Below are positions 19,642 through 28,373 of a stretch of 64,000 nt of DNA, piece by piece. The stretch lies in NCBI RefSeq assembly GCF_900109605.1, contig NZ_FOAM01000010.1:124001-188000 (forward strand), read 5' to 3'. The DNA comes from Xaviernesmea oryzae (GTDB lineage Bacteria; Pseudomonadota; Alphaproteobacteria; Rhizobiales; Rhizobiaceae). Positions within the stretch are counted from its first letter, which is position 1. Each line of letters begins with the position of its first letter. The position numbers and the translations under genes are program-made. The notes under the pieces were generated by a model. The model worked only from the letters and a program-made list of their open reading frames with translations. It had not been told where the DNA came from and ran no database searches.

Positions 19642-21522
19642 CTATTGCGGGCGCACGCGGTAGAGGCGGAGCGGGCTTTCCGTCACGCTCTCGACGCGCT
19701 CCAGGTAAGGCGGCACTTCGCCGGCCAGCAGCTTGGCCGCCAGTCCATCCGGGCTTTCCTTCGCCAGCATTTCGGCCGAGCCTTCGCCGGGGCAGACGAC
19801 GACCAGCGTCACCCCGGCCTTGCGGATCAGGGCGAGGGCTTCATCGATAGGCGCTAGGCCGATCCGCAATTCCGCCAGCATGCCCGCCTGGTTTCGGTGA
19901 TAGGGCGCAGAGAGGATATGCTGGTCCGTATAGCGCAGGATCGCCGTGCCCATATCGACGGGGGCCGCGACGAGGCCGACGGGCTCGCGCTGCAGGGGGG
20001 CGAGCGCCGCTGGCGTCGTGCAGGCTTTGCGCGCCTGGCCGTCCGTGCCACGCAGCGATGTCGAAAGCGGGCTTGGCTGGCCAATGAAGGCAAGCGCCGC
20101 GAGAGCCCAAAGGAAGGGCACGCTCATTGCCGTGAGGCCGATGAAGGCGGCGGTGCGCAGGACATTGCGCGGGCGCGCCGCTGGAGAGCCATTGCGAAAA
20201 TCGGCATCGGGATGATGCTCTGATGCAAGCCTCAGGCGCGTGCAGGCATCTGCAAGCGGGAAGAGCGCGATGAAGCAGGCGAAGATGCCGCCGCGTACCT
20301 GGATGACCGCGACGCCGAGCGAAAGCAGGATGAGCGCCAGCAGGATAAGATGCGCCTCCCGCCTATGCCCTTGCACCAGGGCGACGACACAGGCGATCGC
20401 GCCGACGATACCGACGGCATAGGCGCCCGGGACCAGCTCCGGCGCATGGCGCCAGAGGGCAGGCAGGGATTGGGCCTCCAGCACATAATCCAGCCAGAGC
20501 CGGCGCAAGAGCGGATCGAGATTGGCGAGCGGATCGCCAAGGCATTGCGGCGCGACCTCCCGGGCGAGCAGCAAGACGAGGATGGCGCACACACCGAGAC
20601 CGGCGAAACGCAGGCCGCGCCCATATCCGCTCAGGCTCCAGGCGCAGATGGCGAGCATCAGGCCGCCGGCCACGCCCAGGGCCACGAAAGCGATGGAAAG
20701 ACTATCGCAGGCAGCCACGCCATAGCGTGCCGGTGGGATGGTCGTCATGAAGGCGAAGAGCAGGCCCCCGGCCAGCGTCAATCCGAAGGCGATGGTCGAG
20801 CCCGCTCTTCCAGCCCCGTGCCAAGCCCAGCGGAGCGCGACACAGGCGCAGGTCATGGCCATCAAAGGGGCCGTCTCCGCACCGATGGCCATGGCCAATG
20901 CAACGCAGAGCCCTGCGACAAAAGCGCTGCGCCGCCGATGCGCCGGATCGAGCAGCATGGCGACCATCAGTGAGACCAGCGCGATCTGCGCATTGTGATG
21001 GTCGATAGCGCCGGGGTCGAAACGGGACGTACCGGCAATGAAGAACAGTCCGAGCATGAGCGCCACGGAAAGCCCCTCCTTGCCCGCCAGATGGCGCGCG
21101 CCGATGGCGAGCCCCCAGAAGACCGGCAGGATGAGAAGAAGCGGCCAGACAGCCAGCGCCGCGGCTTCGGCCGCAAGTGGGGGGAGGACGGTGCGGAAGA
21201 CGAGGATCAGGCTCGCGATCGGCAGATCGATGAAGCGAGACCAGTGCATCAGCGTGCCGCCGGCGGGGCCGAGCCGCATCTGCGTCATGTCGAACCAGCC
21301 TTGCCCGGACAGGAGGTCGCGCACCTCGATCAGGCGCATGACGTCGTCATTGTCTGCACCGACATAGTCTGCGCCGGAAAGCCAATGGGGCAGGGCGGCC
21401 AGCAGCATGGCGAGCAGCGCATAGAGGCTGGCAAGGGCCAGAGGCGGCAGCCGCTCCAGAAGACCGGCCCGAGCCGGTGCGGAAGAGGGGAGGATCTGTG
21501 CCAAGCGGATCTCCTCGACCAT
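19642..21522 (-). CDS. Polytopic membrane protein, GT-C/oligosaccharyltransferase-like
   Basis: 626 residues with about ten membrane helices. Between the first two helices is a loop with ADNDDVMRLIEVRDLLSG and LGPAGGTLMHWSRFID, and later DPGAIDHHNAQ; acidic first loops and a DHHN motif recall GT-C glycosyltransferases and STT3-like proteins. A C-terminal soluble domain follows. Likely transfers a lipid-linked sugar in the periplasm, but acceptor and donor are unknown. It faces a divergent GT2-GtrA pair that could supply polyprenyl-linked sugar, which supports this reading. Confidence 0.7.
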   Translation of the reverse strand: MVEEIRLAQILPSSAPARAGLLERLPPLALASLYALLAMLLAALPHWLSGADYVGADNDDVMRLIEVRDLLSGQGWFDMTQMRLGPAGGTLMHWSRFIDLPIASLILVFRTVLPPLAAEAAALAVWPLLLILPVFWGLAIGARHLAGKEGLSVALMLGLFFIAGTSRFDPGAIDHHNAQIALVSLMVAMLLDPAHRRRSAFVAGLCVALAMAIGAETAPLMAMTCACVALRWAWHGAGRAGSTIAFGLTLAGGLLFAFMTTIPPARYGVAACDSLSIAFVALGVAGGLMLAICAWSLSGYGRGLRFAGLGVCAILVLLLAREVAPQCLGDPLANLDPLLRRLWLDYVLEAQSLPALWRHAPELVPGAYAVGIVGAIACVVALVQGHRREAHLILLALILLSLGVAVIQVRGGIFACFIALFPLADACTRLRLASEHHPDADFRNGSPAARPRNVLRTAAFIGLTAMSVPFLWALAALAFIGQPSPLSTSLRGTDGQARKACTTPAALAPLQREPVGLVAAPVDMGTAILRYTDQHILSAPYHRNQAGMLAELRIGLAPIDEALALIRKAGVTLVVVCPGEGSAEMLAKESPDGLAAKLLAGEVPPYLERVESVTESPLRLYRVRPQ

Positions 21523-21975
21523 ATGGCGGCAGTGCGCCGGGCACCCTCTGGCGGGGCTCGATGTCAGACTTTGTTAAGGACAGCGTCGCCTAGGGTCGCC
21601 AATGCTGCACATCTTCAACCTATGCTTAACCCGCATAAGAAAAAGTGAATCCCGAAAGACACATAGCGTCAGTGGATAGCGAAGAAGGGCTGGGCAAGCC
21701 GATCTTGCCAAAGCAGGTGAAGAGCGCGGCAGTGCGGAGACGAAACAAGGCTCTTTCGCGGATCTTTTCGTAAATTGAGTCTGACAAATTCGTCAGGCTT
21801 TTCTTTTGTAAGGCATTTTTGCCAGTGTGCCGCTGACCTGACGGCTTGAACGACGCTGTATCGAAATGGATCAAGCGTCCGGATCTTGCCGCTATTCGCG
21901 CCGAATGATGCATGGGTTCAAAACTCTGGAGCACTCGCCTCGTGCGCATGAGGCCGCGCGGCGCTCCAGAAGGGC
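21523..21975. other. Divergent intergenic region with an orphan hairpin
   Basis: 453 bases between the GT-C-like gene and the GT2 gene. No credible protein gene was found. Around 21780-21808 a short stem (TCTGAC/GTCAGG-type) is followed by a T-rich run, resembling a plus-strand terminator without an assigned gene. Confidence 0.4.
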
Positions 21976-23031
21976 ATGAGGATGGATAGGATGCTGGACG
22001 CGCAATGGAATGGTCTGCGCATCGCTGTGCTGTTGCCCTGCTACAATGAGGGCGCCACCATTCTGTCCGTGGTCACCGGCTTTCGCGCGGCGCTGCCGGG
22101 TGCGCGCATCTATGTCTATGACAACAACTCCACCGATGACACGGCCATGCGCGCAGCTCTGGCGGGGGCAACGGTGATGCGTGAGCCGCGCCAGGGCAAG
22201 GGCCATGTGGTGCGCCGCATGTTCGCCGATGTCGAGGCGGACCTCTATCTGATATGCGATGGCGACGGCACCTATCGGCCGGAGGATGCGCCCGAATTGC
22301 TGCGCCGCCTCCTTGGTGATGGGGCCGATATGGTGGTGGGCACGCGGCGCGGTGTGAGGGAGGATGCCGGCCGCCAAGGCCACGCCTTCGGCAACCGGCT
22401 GTTCAATCGCCTTTATCGTGGCCTGTTCGGTGCCGACTTTACCGATATTTTCTCAGGCTACCGCGCCTTTTCCCGCCGCTTCGTCAAAAGCTTCCCGGCG
22501 GTCTCGGCTGGCTTCGAGATCGAAACGGAGATGTCGGTCCACGCCTCCCAGCTCAAACTGCCTGTCTGCGAGATCCCGCTGGACTACGGCCGGCGCCCGG
22601 AGGGCTCGACGTCGAAGCTTTCGACATGGCGCGATGGTGCCCGCATCCTCTGGATGTTTGCGATGCTGATGAAGGAGACGCGGCCTTTTACGTTTTTCGC
22701 GGGCCTTGCGGCCGCCATGTTTTCCGCAGCGCTCGTCCTCGCCATTCCTGTTCTGGTTCATTATGCCGAGACCGGCCTGGTCCCGCGCCTACCCAGCTGG
22801 ATGCTGGCTTTGGCCCTGACCCTGACGAGTTGCCTGATGCTGACCGCCGGGCTGATCCTCGACAGCCTGGCACGCGCGCGCGCCGAGCAGTTGCGCCTGC
22901 ATTACATGCAGCTTCCCGCGCCGGCGCGGCTGATCGAGCTTGCGCAAGGCGCAGCGGATGAAGCTTCTCCCGGAACCATCGTGGCCATCGGCAAGCCAGG
23001 CGCGCCGATCGACAAGGCCGATGTGGCGTGA
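21976..23031 (+). CDS. Family 2 glycosyltransferase, polyprenyl-phosphate sugar transferase type
   Basis: 351 residues. The GT-A domain opens AVLLPCYNEGATILSVV, with DNNSTDDT and the metal-binding DGDGTYRPED, and QGKGHVVRRMF; these match dolichyl/undecaprenyl-phosphate sugar synthases. Two C-terminal membrane helices (about 240-262 and 277-298) anchor it. Probably makes polyprenyl-phosphate-linked sugar on the inner leaflet. Overlaps the GtrA gene by 4 bases. An AGAAGGG site precedes ATG 21976. Confidence 0.9.
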   Translation: MRMDRMLDAQWNGLRIAVLLPCYNEGATILSVVTGFRAALPGARIYVYDNNSTDDTAMRAALAGATVMREPRQGKGHVVRRMFADVEADLYLICDGDGTYRPEDAPELLRRLLGDGADMVVGTRRGVREDAGRQGHAFGNRLFNRLYRGLFGADFTDIFSGYRAFSRRFVKSFPAVSAGFEIETEMSVHASQLKLPVCEIPLDYGRRPEGSTSKLSTWRDGARILWMFAMLMKETRPFTFFAGLAAAMFSAALVLAIPVLVHYAETGLVPRLPSWMLALALTLTSCLMLTAGLILDSLARARAEQLRLHYMQLPAPARLIELAQGAADEASPGTIVAIGKPGAPIDKADVA

Positions 23032-23405
23032 GTCGTTTCGTTCGTTTTCTTGCCGTCGGCGCGGTCGGTTTCGCTGTCGATGCCGGCGTGACGCTGGCCT
23101 TGATCGATATCGGGGCCAATGCCTACGTTGCCCGTCTGGTGGCAATTGGCCTGGCGCTCATCTGCACCTATCTGATCAACCGAGTCGTGACCTTTGAGGC
23201 CGAGGGCCGCGCCAATGCGCGAGAAGGTGCGCGCTACGGCAGCATCGGGTTAATGACCAGCATCATCAATTATCTGGTCTATAGCGGCCTGCTGACTGGC
23301 ATTCCGCGTCTGCCGCCGCTCCTGGCTTTGGCAGCCGGCTCTGCCGTGGCCACCGGGCTCTCCTATGTCGGCTATTCGCGGTTGGTGTTTCGCAGGCGGC
23401 CCTAG
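23028..23405 (+). CDS. GtrA-family membrane protein
   Basis: 125 residues with four predicted membrane helices and the GtrA opening FVRFLAVGAVGFAVDAGVTL, plus YLINRVVTFE. GtrA proteins are thought to move polyprenyl-phosphate sugars across the membrane. It starts with GTG overlapping the end of the GT2 gene by 4 bases, so the two are translationally coupled and likely act as synthase and flippase for the opposite GT-C-like protein. Confidence 0.9.
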   Translation: MSRFVRFLAVGAVGFAVDAGVTLALIDIGANAYVARLVAIGLALICTYLINRVVTFEAEGRANAREGARYGSIGLMTSIINYLVYSGLLTGIPRLPPLLALAAGSAVATGLSYVGYSRLVFRRRP

Positions 23406-23570
23406 CGACGACCGGGCGGCTCTGCGCGTGAGGACGCCGGAACCGTGCATGCGACAAACGAAAAAGGCCCGTGCATCATCGCGATGGGCCTGTTCCATGT
23501 GCTCATGCACTGCGAGCAGCTGAGCTTGCTGCGTCCGTGCTCTGCCTGCGGCGCCGGCCTTTCCCAGGCC

Positions 23571-24503
23571 TCAGTCGAAAAGGCTGGAGACCGATTCTTC
23601 CTGGCTGGTGCGGTTGATGGCTTCGCCAAGCAAGGTGGCCGTGGAGATGACGCGGATATTGTGCGCGGACTGGACTGCCGTGGTCGGCTGGATCGAGTCG
23701 GTGATCACAAGCTCCTTGAGCTTGGAGGAAGCAACGCGTGCGACGGCGCCGCCGGACAGGACACCGTGGGTGATATAGGCGGTGACGCTGGTCGCGCCGT
23801 TCTTCAGCAGCGCTTCGGCGGCATTGCAGAGCGTGCCGCCGGAATCGACGATGTCGTCGATCAGGATGCAATCCTTGCCGGCGACGTCGCCGATGATGTT
23901 CATGACCTCGGATTCACCGGGACGATCGCGGCGCTTGTCGACGATGGCGAGCAGACAGTCCAGACGCTTGGCGAGCGCCCGGGCGCGCACCACGCCGCCG
24001 ACATCGGGCGAGACGACCATGACGTTGCGCAGGTCGTAATTCTCCTTGACGTCGCGGGCGAGGATTGGCGCGGCGTAGAGATTGTCGGTGGGAATGTCGA
24101 AGAAGCCCTGGATCTGGCCGGCATGGAGGTCGAGGGTGAGAACCCGGTCGGCGCCGGCCTCGGTGATCAGATTGGCCACCAGCTTGGCCGAGATCGGGGT
24201 GCGGGGACCGGGCTTGCGATCCTGGCGGGCATAGCCGAAATAGGGAAGAACGGCGGTGATGCGCTTGGCTGAGGAGCGGCGCATGGCGTCGATCATGATC
24301 AGCAGTTCCATCAGGTGATCGTTCGTCGGAAACGAGGTCGACTGGATGATGAAGACATCCTCGCCCCGGACATTTTCCTGAACCTCGACGAAGATCTCCT
24401 GATCGGCAAAGCGGCGGACCGTGGCGCGACCCAGGGGAAGATTGAGATAGTTGCAAATCGCTTCGGCGAGAAACCGGTTCGAATTGCCCGCGAAAACCTT
24501 CAT
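23571..24503 (-). CDS. prs: Ribose-phosphate pyrophosphokinase
   Basis: Makes PRPP from ribose 5-phosphate and ATP, feeding nucleotide, His and Trp synthesis. The 310-residue protein begins [16 protein letters not shown] and keeps [16 protein letters not shown], the metal site [15 protein letters not shown] and the PRPP loop [17 protein letters not shown]. The start ATG at 24503 matches the universal N-terminus; the long upstream frame is not homologous. Apt in this window uses its product. Confidence 0.97.
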   Translation of the reverse strand: MKVFAGNSNRFLAEAICNYLNLPLGRATVRRFADQEIFVEVQENVRGEDVFIIQSTSFPTNDHLMELLIMIDAMRRSSAKRITAVLPYFGYARQDRKPGPRTPISAKLVANLITEAGADRVLTLDLHAGQIQGFFDIPTDNLYAAPILARDVKENYDLRNVMVVSPDVGGVVRARALAKRLDCLLAIVDKRRDRPGESEVMNIIGDVAGKDCILIDDIVDSGGTLCNAAEALLKNGATSVTAYITHGVLSGGAVARVASSKLKELVITDSIQPTTAVQSAHNIRVISTATLLGEAINRTSQEESVSSLFD

Positions 24504-24830
24504 GAAACGCCCGCCTGTCTGACTTGCAGTGCCGCGCCGCGCCCTGCGGCCTGTGCGCTGCAAACCCTGCCGATGTGCCGCCTGATCCGGTCTTTCGCCC
24601 GTTGCGGGCGGGTTGACAGGATCCTGCTTGTCCAGCTCCCCGAAGGCGCGGAAACAAGCCGCCGACGGGAGCGAAGTGTCGAGAACCTCGAACGCCGGCC
24701 CATCAGACGCTGAACGTCTTTTCAAAGGCAAAAAGCTGGGGCCGATTGGCCGCTTCTTAACGCCGATCCGGCCGAATGCAAGGGCTTTGACCAGCACTTT
24801 TCCGCTTTATCCGAAAAAGATTAACGCGTC
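24504..24830. other. prs upstream region
   Basis: 327 bases between prs and the lipoprotein gene, both on the minus strand. No gene seen; presumably contains the prs promoter. No confident -35/-10 pair or terminator was identified. Confidence 0.4.
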
Positions 24831-25760
24831 TCAGCCCCGGTTCGTGGCTGCCCAGGATAGATAGGCGGCAATCGTTTTCTGCCCGATCGCGCGCATGGTC
24901 TCCGCCGGTACGGCCGACCAGGGGTCGCGGGCCGTGGCGCGCACGCTTTCCTGGCCCTGGAGCCGGGTCAGACGGTTGCCGCTCGCATCCAGCACGTCCC
25001 AGACATAGATGACCGTGGTCTTGCCGCCATCCGACAGCGCCGAGAGATAGCCTTTCAGCATGTGGCGCGCCTTGGGATCGGCTGTCGTCTTGATTTTCAG
25101 CCCCTGTGCACGGGCATCGGCGCCCAGCGCACCGGAAAGCGGCTCGACCGCCGAAACGGGTGCGCCGATGATCGGCAGGAAGCGAACGGTGCCAGCCTCG
25201 CCGCTCTCGGCGGGAGCTAATGCGGCGGATGCGCCATTCTCCGCTGATGGCTCGGTTGCCGTGGTATCGCTCTGTTCGTCGCTTGACTCTTGCGGTTGCT
25301 GGGTGGCACGCCGCGTGTGTGCTGACGGCTGTGCCTGCCGTGCCGGCTCTGCCAAGGCTGCGGTTTCGCGCACTGGTCCCCGCCGCATCGGCTGTGCCTC
25401 TGGCTCGGCTTCCAGCCGATCGGGCCCGCGCTGCAATTGCGAGGCCTGGGCGTCGAGAGAGCCCGCCGGATCGCGGTAGGGTGCCGACGGTGCGGCATAG
25501 GCGACTTCGGCCGAGGGAACCGGCTGCAGCGAGCCGGTGGCCGGCGCCAGGCTCGCATGGGCGACGGTGCGCATCGGGGCGGCATGCACCACATCCGGTT
25601 GGCGCTCGACGGCGGCCAGATCCTGTTCGGTCACCGGCGGGGAGTTGATCGAACTCTCGCCGACATCGACCTTGGGGATCAGTGCGTCGGTGGTGTTGCA
25701 GGCGCTGAGTGCCGTGGCAATCAGCAGGCCCTGTGCCACGAGGCCGGTCATTCGGGTCAT
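24831..25760 (-). CDS. Lipoprotein with low-complexity linker
   Basis: 309 residues. The start ATG at 25760 follows a strong AGGAGGG site and gives MTRMTGLVAQGLLIATALSA ending in a lipobox with Cys at about residue 21, so it should be a lipidated envelope protein. Residues about 60-185 are rich in Pro, Ala, Gln and Glu and look disordered. The C-terminal 115 residues form a conserved-looking domain (RFLPIIGAPVSAVEPLSGAL ... YLSWAATNRG). Function is not recognised; conserved hypothetical in rhizobia by general appearance. Confidence 0.8.
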   Translation of the reverse strand: MTRMTGLVAQGLLIATALSACNTTDALIPKVDVGESSINSPPVTEQDLAAVERQPDVVHAAPMRTVAHASLAPATGSLQPVPSAEVAYAAPSAPYRDPAGSLDAQASQLQRGPDRLEAEPEAQPMRRGPVRETAALAEPARQAQPSAHTRRATQQPQESSDEQSDTTATEPSAENGASAALAPAESGEAGTVRFLPIIGAPVSAVEPLSGALGADARAQGLKIKTTADPKARHMLKGYLSALSDGGKTTVIYVWDVLDASGNRLTRLQGQESVRATARDPWSAVPAETMRAIGQKTIAAYLSWAATNRG

Positions 25761-26056
25761 CCGGGCCCTCCTCTTGCGGTTCAAGAGCGGGCCGTGGGGC
25801 GCTTCATGCGCATGGAATACGGCCCTTTTCCTGGAGCGCGCGGGCGAAGCCGTCAAACGGAATTCGCCCCGCAGCCTTAAGGAACCGTAGCAGGATTTCC
25901 TTACCCAGCGGTGAAGCGGGACAGCCAAGATCTGAGCCTTGACCGTCTAAAGCCGCCCGCTAGACGCCGTGGCGAACGAGCGGGACCGGCGACCGTCGGT
26001 ACGTGCGTTGGAGACCGGAGTCATCGCTCGGCGACGCGTTCGGGGGCGCCCCCGCG

Positions 26057-27208
26057 TCAGACCTCGATAAAGTCCAGCCCGTAGCGCGAGAGTGCACGCG
26101 GAGCACCATCCGTCGTCAGATAGGTCTGGCCCAGCGTCATGGCCGTGCCGCTGTCGGAATCCATGATGATCATGTGCACGAAGAGCGACATGTCCGCCTC
26201 GATGGGCTGCGGATTGCCGGCATGGAACATTTGGCTCTCCATCCAGGAGGGCGAGAAGCGCGCGCCGAGCGCATAGCCGCAGGCGTTCAGCCGGTGACGC
26301 GTCAGGCCGCGCTCGTCCATGATCTTGGCATGGACATCGAACACCGTGCCGAAATTGTTGCCGGGGCGCAGCACCATCTCGATCGCCTGGATGGTTTCGC
26401 GCGCGGCGCTGTAAAGCTCGCGGTGGCGGTTGGTGGGCGCGCCAATGACCACCGTGCGCATCATGGCGGCATGGTAATGGGCGGCGACACCGGCCCATTC
26501 GAGCGTCAGCTGGTCATTGTCGTCGAGCGTCCGGCGTCCGGCCTTGTACCGGCAGAGCAGCGCATCCGCGCCCGAACCGATGATGAACTCATTGGCCGGA
26601 TAGTCGCCGCCGCCAGCGAAGACCGCGCCCTGCATGGCCGCCAGAATCTCGGCTTCGCTGCCGCCGGGACGGATCAGCGGCAGGGCGGCATCGAGCGCAT
26701 CGTCGGCAAGCGCTGCGGCCTTTTCTACAAAGGTGATTTCAGCCGGGCTCTTGATCAGCCGCAGGCGGCCGACGAGAAGCGACGCATCGACCATTTCGCC
26801 GAAGGTGGCGAGCTGATGGTCGAGGAGGCGGGCGACACGGCCGGTCATGCCATGCGTGTCATATTCCACGCCGATGCGCGCGCCGAGCAGGTCGAGCTCG
26901 CTCAGAAGGTTCTTCAGATCCATGGTCGGATCGGCATTGACGCGATCGACCCACACCTCGATACGGCGGATATTGGAGGTGTGGCGGGCTTGGCGCAGGT
27001 CGGCGGAGCGGGTGAGCAGCACCATCTCGCCATCTGCCTTGACCACCAGCGTCTGGAAGAAACAGTAGCCGAACGTGTCATAGCCGGTCAGCCAGTACAT
27101 GCTTTCCTGCGCGAAGAGCAGCATCGCATCGAGCTTTTCCTCGCGCATGGTCGCTGTCAGCTTTTGCAGGCGCAACGCGTATTCGTCGTCGCTGAAATGC
27201 AGGGCCAT
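26057..27208 (-). CDS. M24-fold (creatinase/ectoine-hydrolase-like) protein
   Basis: 383-residue protein with the creatinase N-terminal domain (EYALRLQKLTATMREEKLDA, LLFAQESMYWLTGYDTFGY) and an M24 pita-bread C-terminal domain. The usual dinuclear metal ligands appear absent: the expected DxG...D region reads LEWAGVAAHYHAAMMRT, the HGIG region reads CGYALGARF, and the two late Glu positions read VHMIIM and TAMTLGQTY. It therefore resembles the metal-free creatinase/ectoine hydrolase branch more than an Xaa-Pro aminopeptidase. One base separates it from pgeF, so they are co-transcribed. Substrate unknown. Confidence 0.82.
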   Translation of the reverse strand: MALHFSDDEYALRLQKLTATMREEKLDAMLLFAQESMYWLTGYDTFGYCFFQTLVVKADGEMVLLTRSADLRQARHTSNIRRIEVWVDRVNADPTMDLKNLLSELDLLGARIGVEYDTHGMTGRVARLLDHQLATFGEMVDASLLVGRLRLIKSPAEITFVEKAAALADDALDAALPLIRPGGSEAEILAAMQGAVFAGGGDYPANEFIIGSGADALLCRYKAGRRTLDDNDQLTLEWAGVAAHYHAAMMRTVVIGAPTNRHRELYSAARETIQAIEMVLRPGNNFGTVFDVHAKIMDERGLTRHRLNACGYALGARFSPSWMESQMFHAGNPQPIEADMSLFVHMIIMDSDSGTAMTLGQTYLTTDGAPRALSRYGLDFIEV

Positions 27209-27209
27209 C

Positions 27210-27998
27210 TTATGCCTCGTTCAGGAAGATTGCGGAAATCTGCCGGCCGTAATCCGGCTCCCCGGCATGGGTGGTGCGCCGATAGGAGAAGAATTTTTCG
27301 GCATCGGCATAGGTGCACAGGCCCAGGCTCTCGGTCGCGATGCCGTGCTGCGTCAGCCGCGCCAGCGTATAGGCGGGCAGGTCGAACATGAAATGCCCCT
27401 CCTTGACCGAGGGCGTGAAGAAGGCGGCATTGCCGCCATCGGCTTCCAGAAAGCGCGCGGCAAATTCCGCACCCACCTCGTAATGAGCGGCGCTGATCGA
27501 TGGACCGAGACAGGCGACGATATGGCTGCGCTGCGCACCGAGCGCCACCATGGCGTCCACGGTGGCTTCCAGCACGCCCGTCAGCGCCCCTTTCCAGCCC
27601 GCATGCGCCGCGCCAATCACCCCGGCCTTGGCATCAGAAAAGAGGATAGGGCCACAATCGGCAGAGAGCACGCCGAGCACGATGCCGGGCGTGGCCGTGA
27701 CCAGGGCATCGGCTTCCGGCCGCTCCATCCTGTTGCTGTCGTCGATCGTGACCGCGCGCGGCGAATGAACCTGATGGACGGTGGCCAGGCGGTCCAGATC
27801 GACGCCGAACCAGTCGGCAACGCGGCTGCGGTTCTCCATCACCTTTTGCGGCACGTCGCTGGAGCCAAGGCCGACATTCAGTCCGGCATAAATGCCCTCC
27901 GAAACACCGCCCGCGCGGGTAAAGAAACCGTGGCGCACGCGGCCGCCGGCATGCGCCGTCAAGAGCGGGCTCGTGGCCGGCGAGAGATCGTCACGCAT
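27210..27998 (-). CDS. pgeF: Peptidoglycan editing factor PgeF (laccase-domain/YfiH family)
   Basis: 262 residues of the multicopper-oxidoreductase-like YfiH family. The family motifs are RHGFFTRAGGVSEGIYAGLN, ADCGPILF and AAHAGWKGALTG, containing the zinc His and Cys. Homologues cleave purine nucleosides and correct misincorporated amino acids in peptidoglycan precursors. The start ATG at 27998 has a GAAAGG site; an upstream ATG at 28052 is in frame but has no clear site. Part of a minus-strand run lgt-methyltransferase-pgeF-M24. Confidence 0.9.
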   Translation of the reverse strand: MRDDLSPATSPLLTAHAGGRVRHGFFTRAGGVSEGIYAGLNVGLGSSDVPQKVMENRSRVADWFGVDLDRLATVHQVHSPRAVTIDDSNRMERPEADALVTATPGIVLGVLSADCGPILFSDAKAGVIGAAHAGWKGALTGVLEATVDAMVALGAQRSHIVACLGPSISAAHYEVGAEFAARFLEADGGNAAFFTPSVKEGHFMFDLPAYTLARLTQHGIATESLGLCTYADAEKFFSYRRTTHAGEPDYGRQISAIFLNEA

Positions 27999-28373
27999 GA
28001 AGAATGCCTTTCGGAGAGTGAACTGGCCTGGCGGGCCGCCGGACTGCGACATTTAGCGCTGGCTGCCGTCGCACGTTAAAATCGTTGCGCAAGTCTTCCA
28101 TCATCACTTCCGGTCTCAGGACTGATGCAGCAAGGGAACGCATCCGGCCGCAACCGGTTCAGGGGAAAAGGCCCAATCGCGGCAGTGCGATCCAGCACGC
28201 CTGCTCATGGGGTCAAGGCGTCAGCTGAAGACGGGGTTGCTTTCCTCAAGCACCCGTCTTCCGCCGCCCGGACGGCGCGCGGCATGGTGGCCGCCGGTGC
28301 CGTCGCTGTCAATCATGCCCCGGCGTCCCCCTCCTACCGGTGAGTCCGGACGAACCGAGACCAGGCCTCTCCG
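27999..28373. other. Gap between methyltransferase and pgeF
   Basis: 375 bases on the minus-strand run between the NDUFAF7-like gene and pgeF. Short frames here have no family features and no recognisable terminator. If pgeF starts at 28052 the gap shrinks to 321 bases. Confidence 0.4.

Noticed and set aside
21626-21949. A 107-codon minus-strand frame in the divergent gap
   Set aside because: Low-complexity composition and no start signals; probably non-coding.
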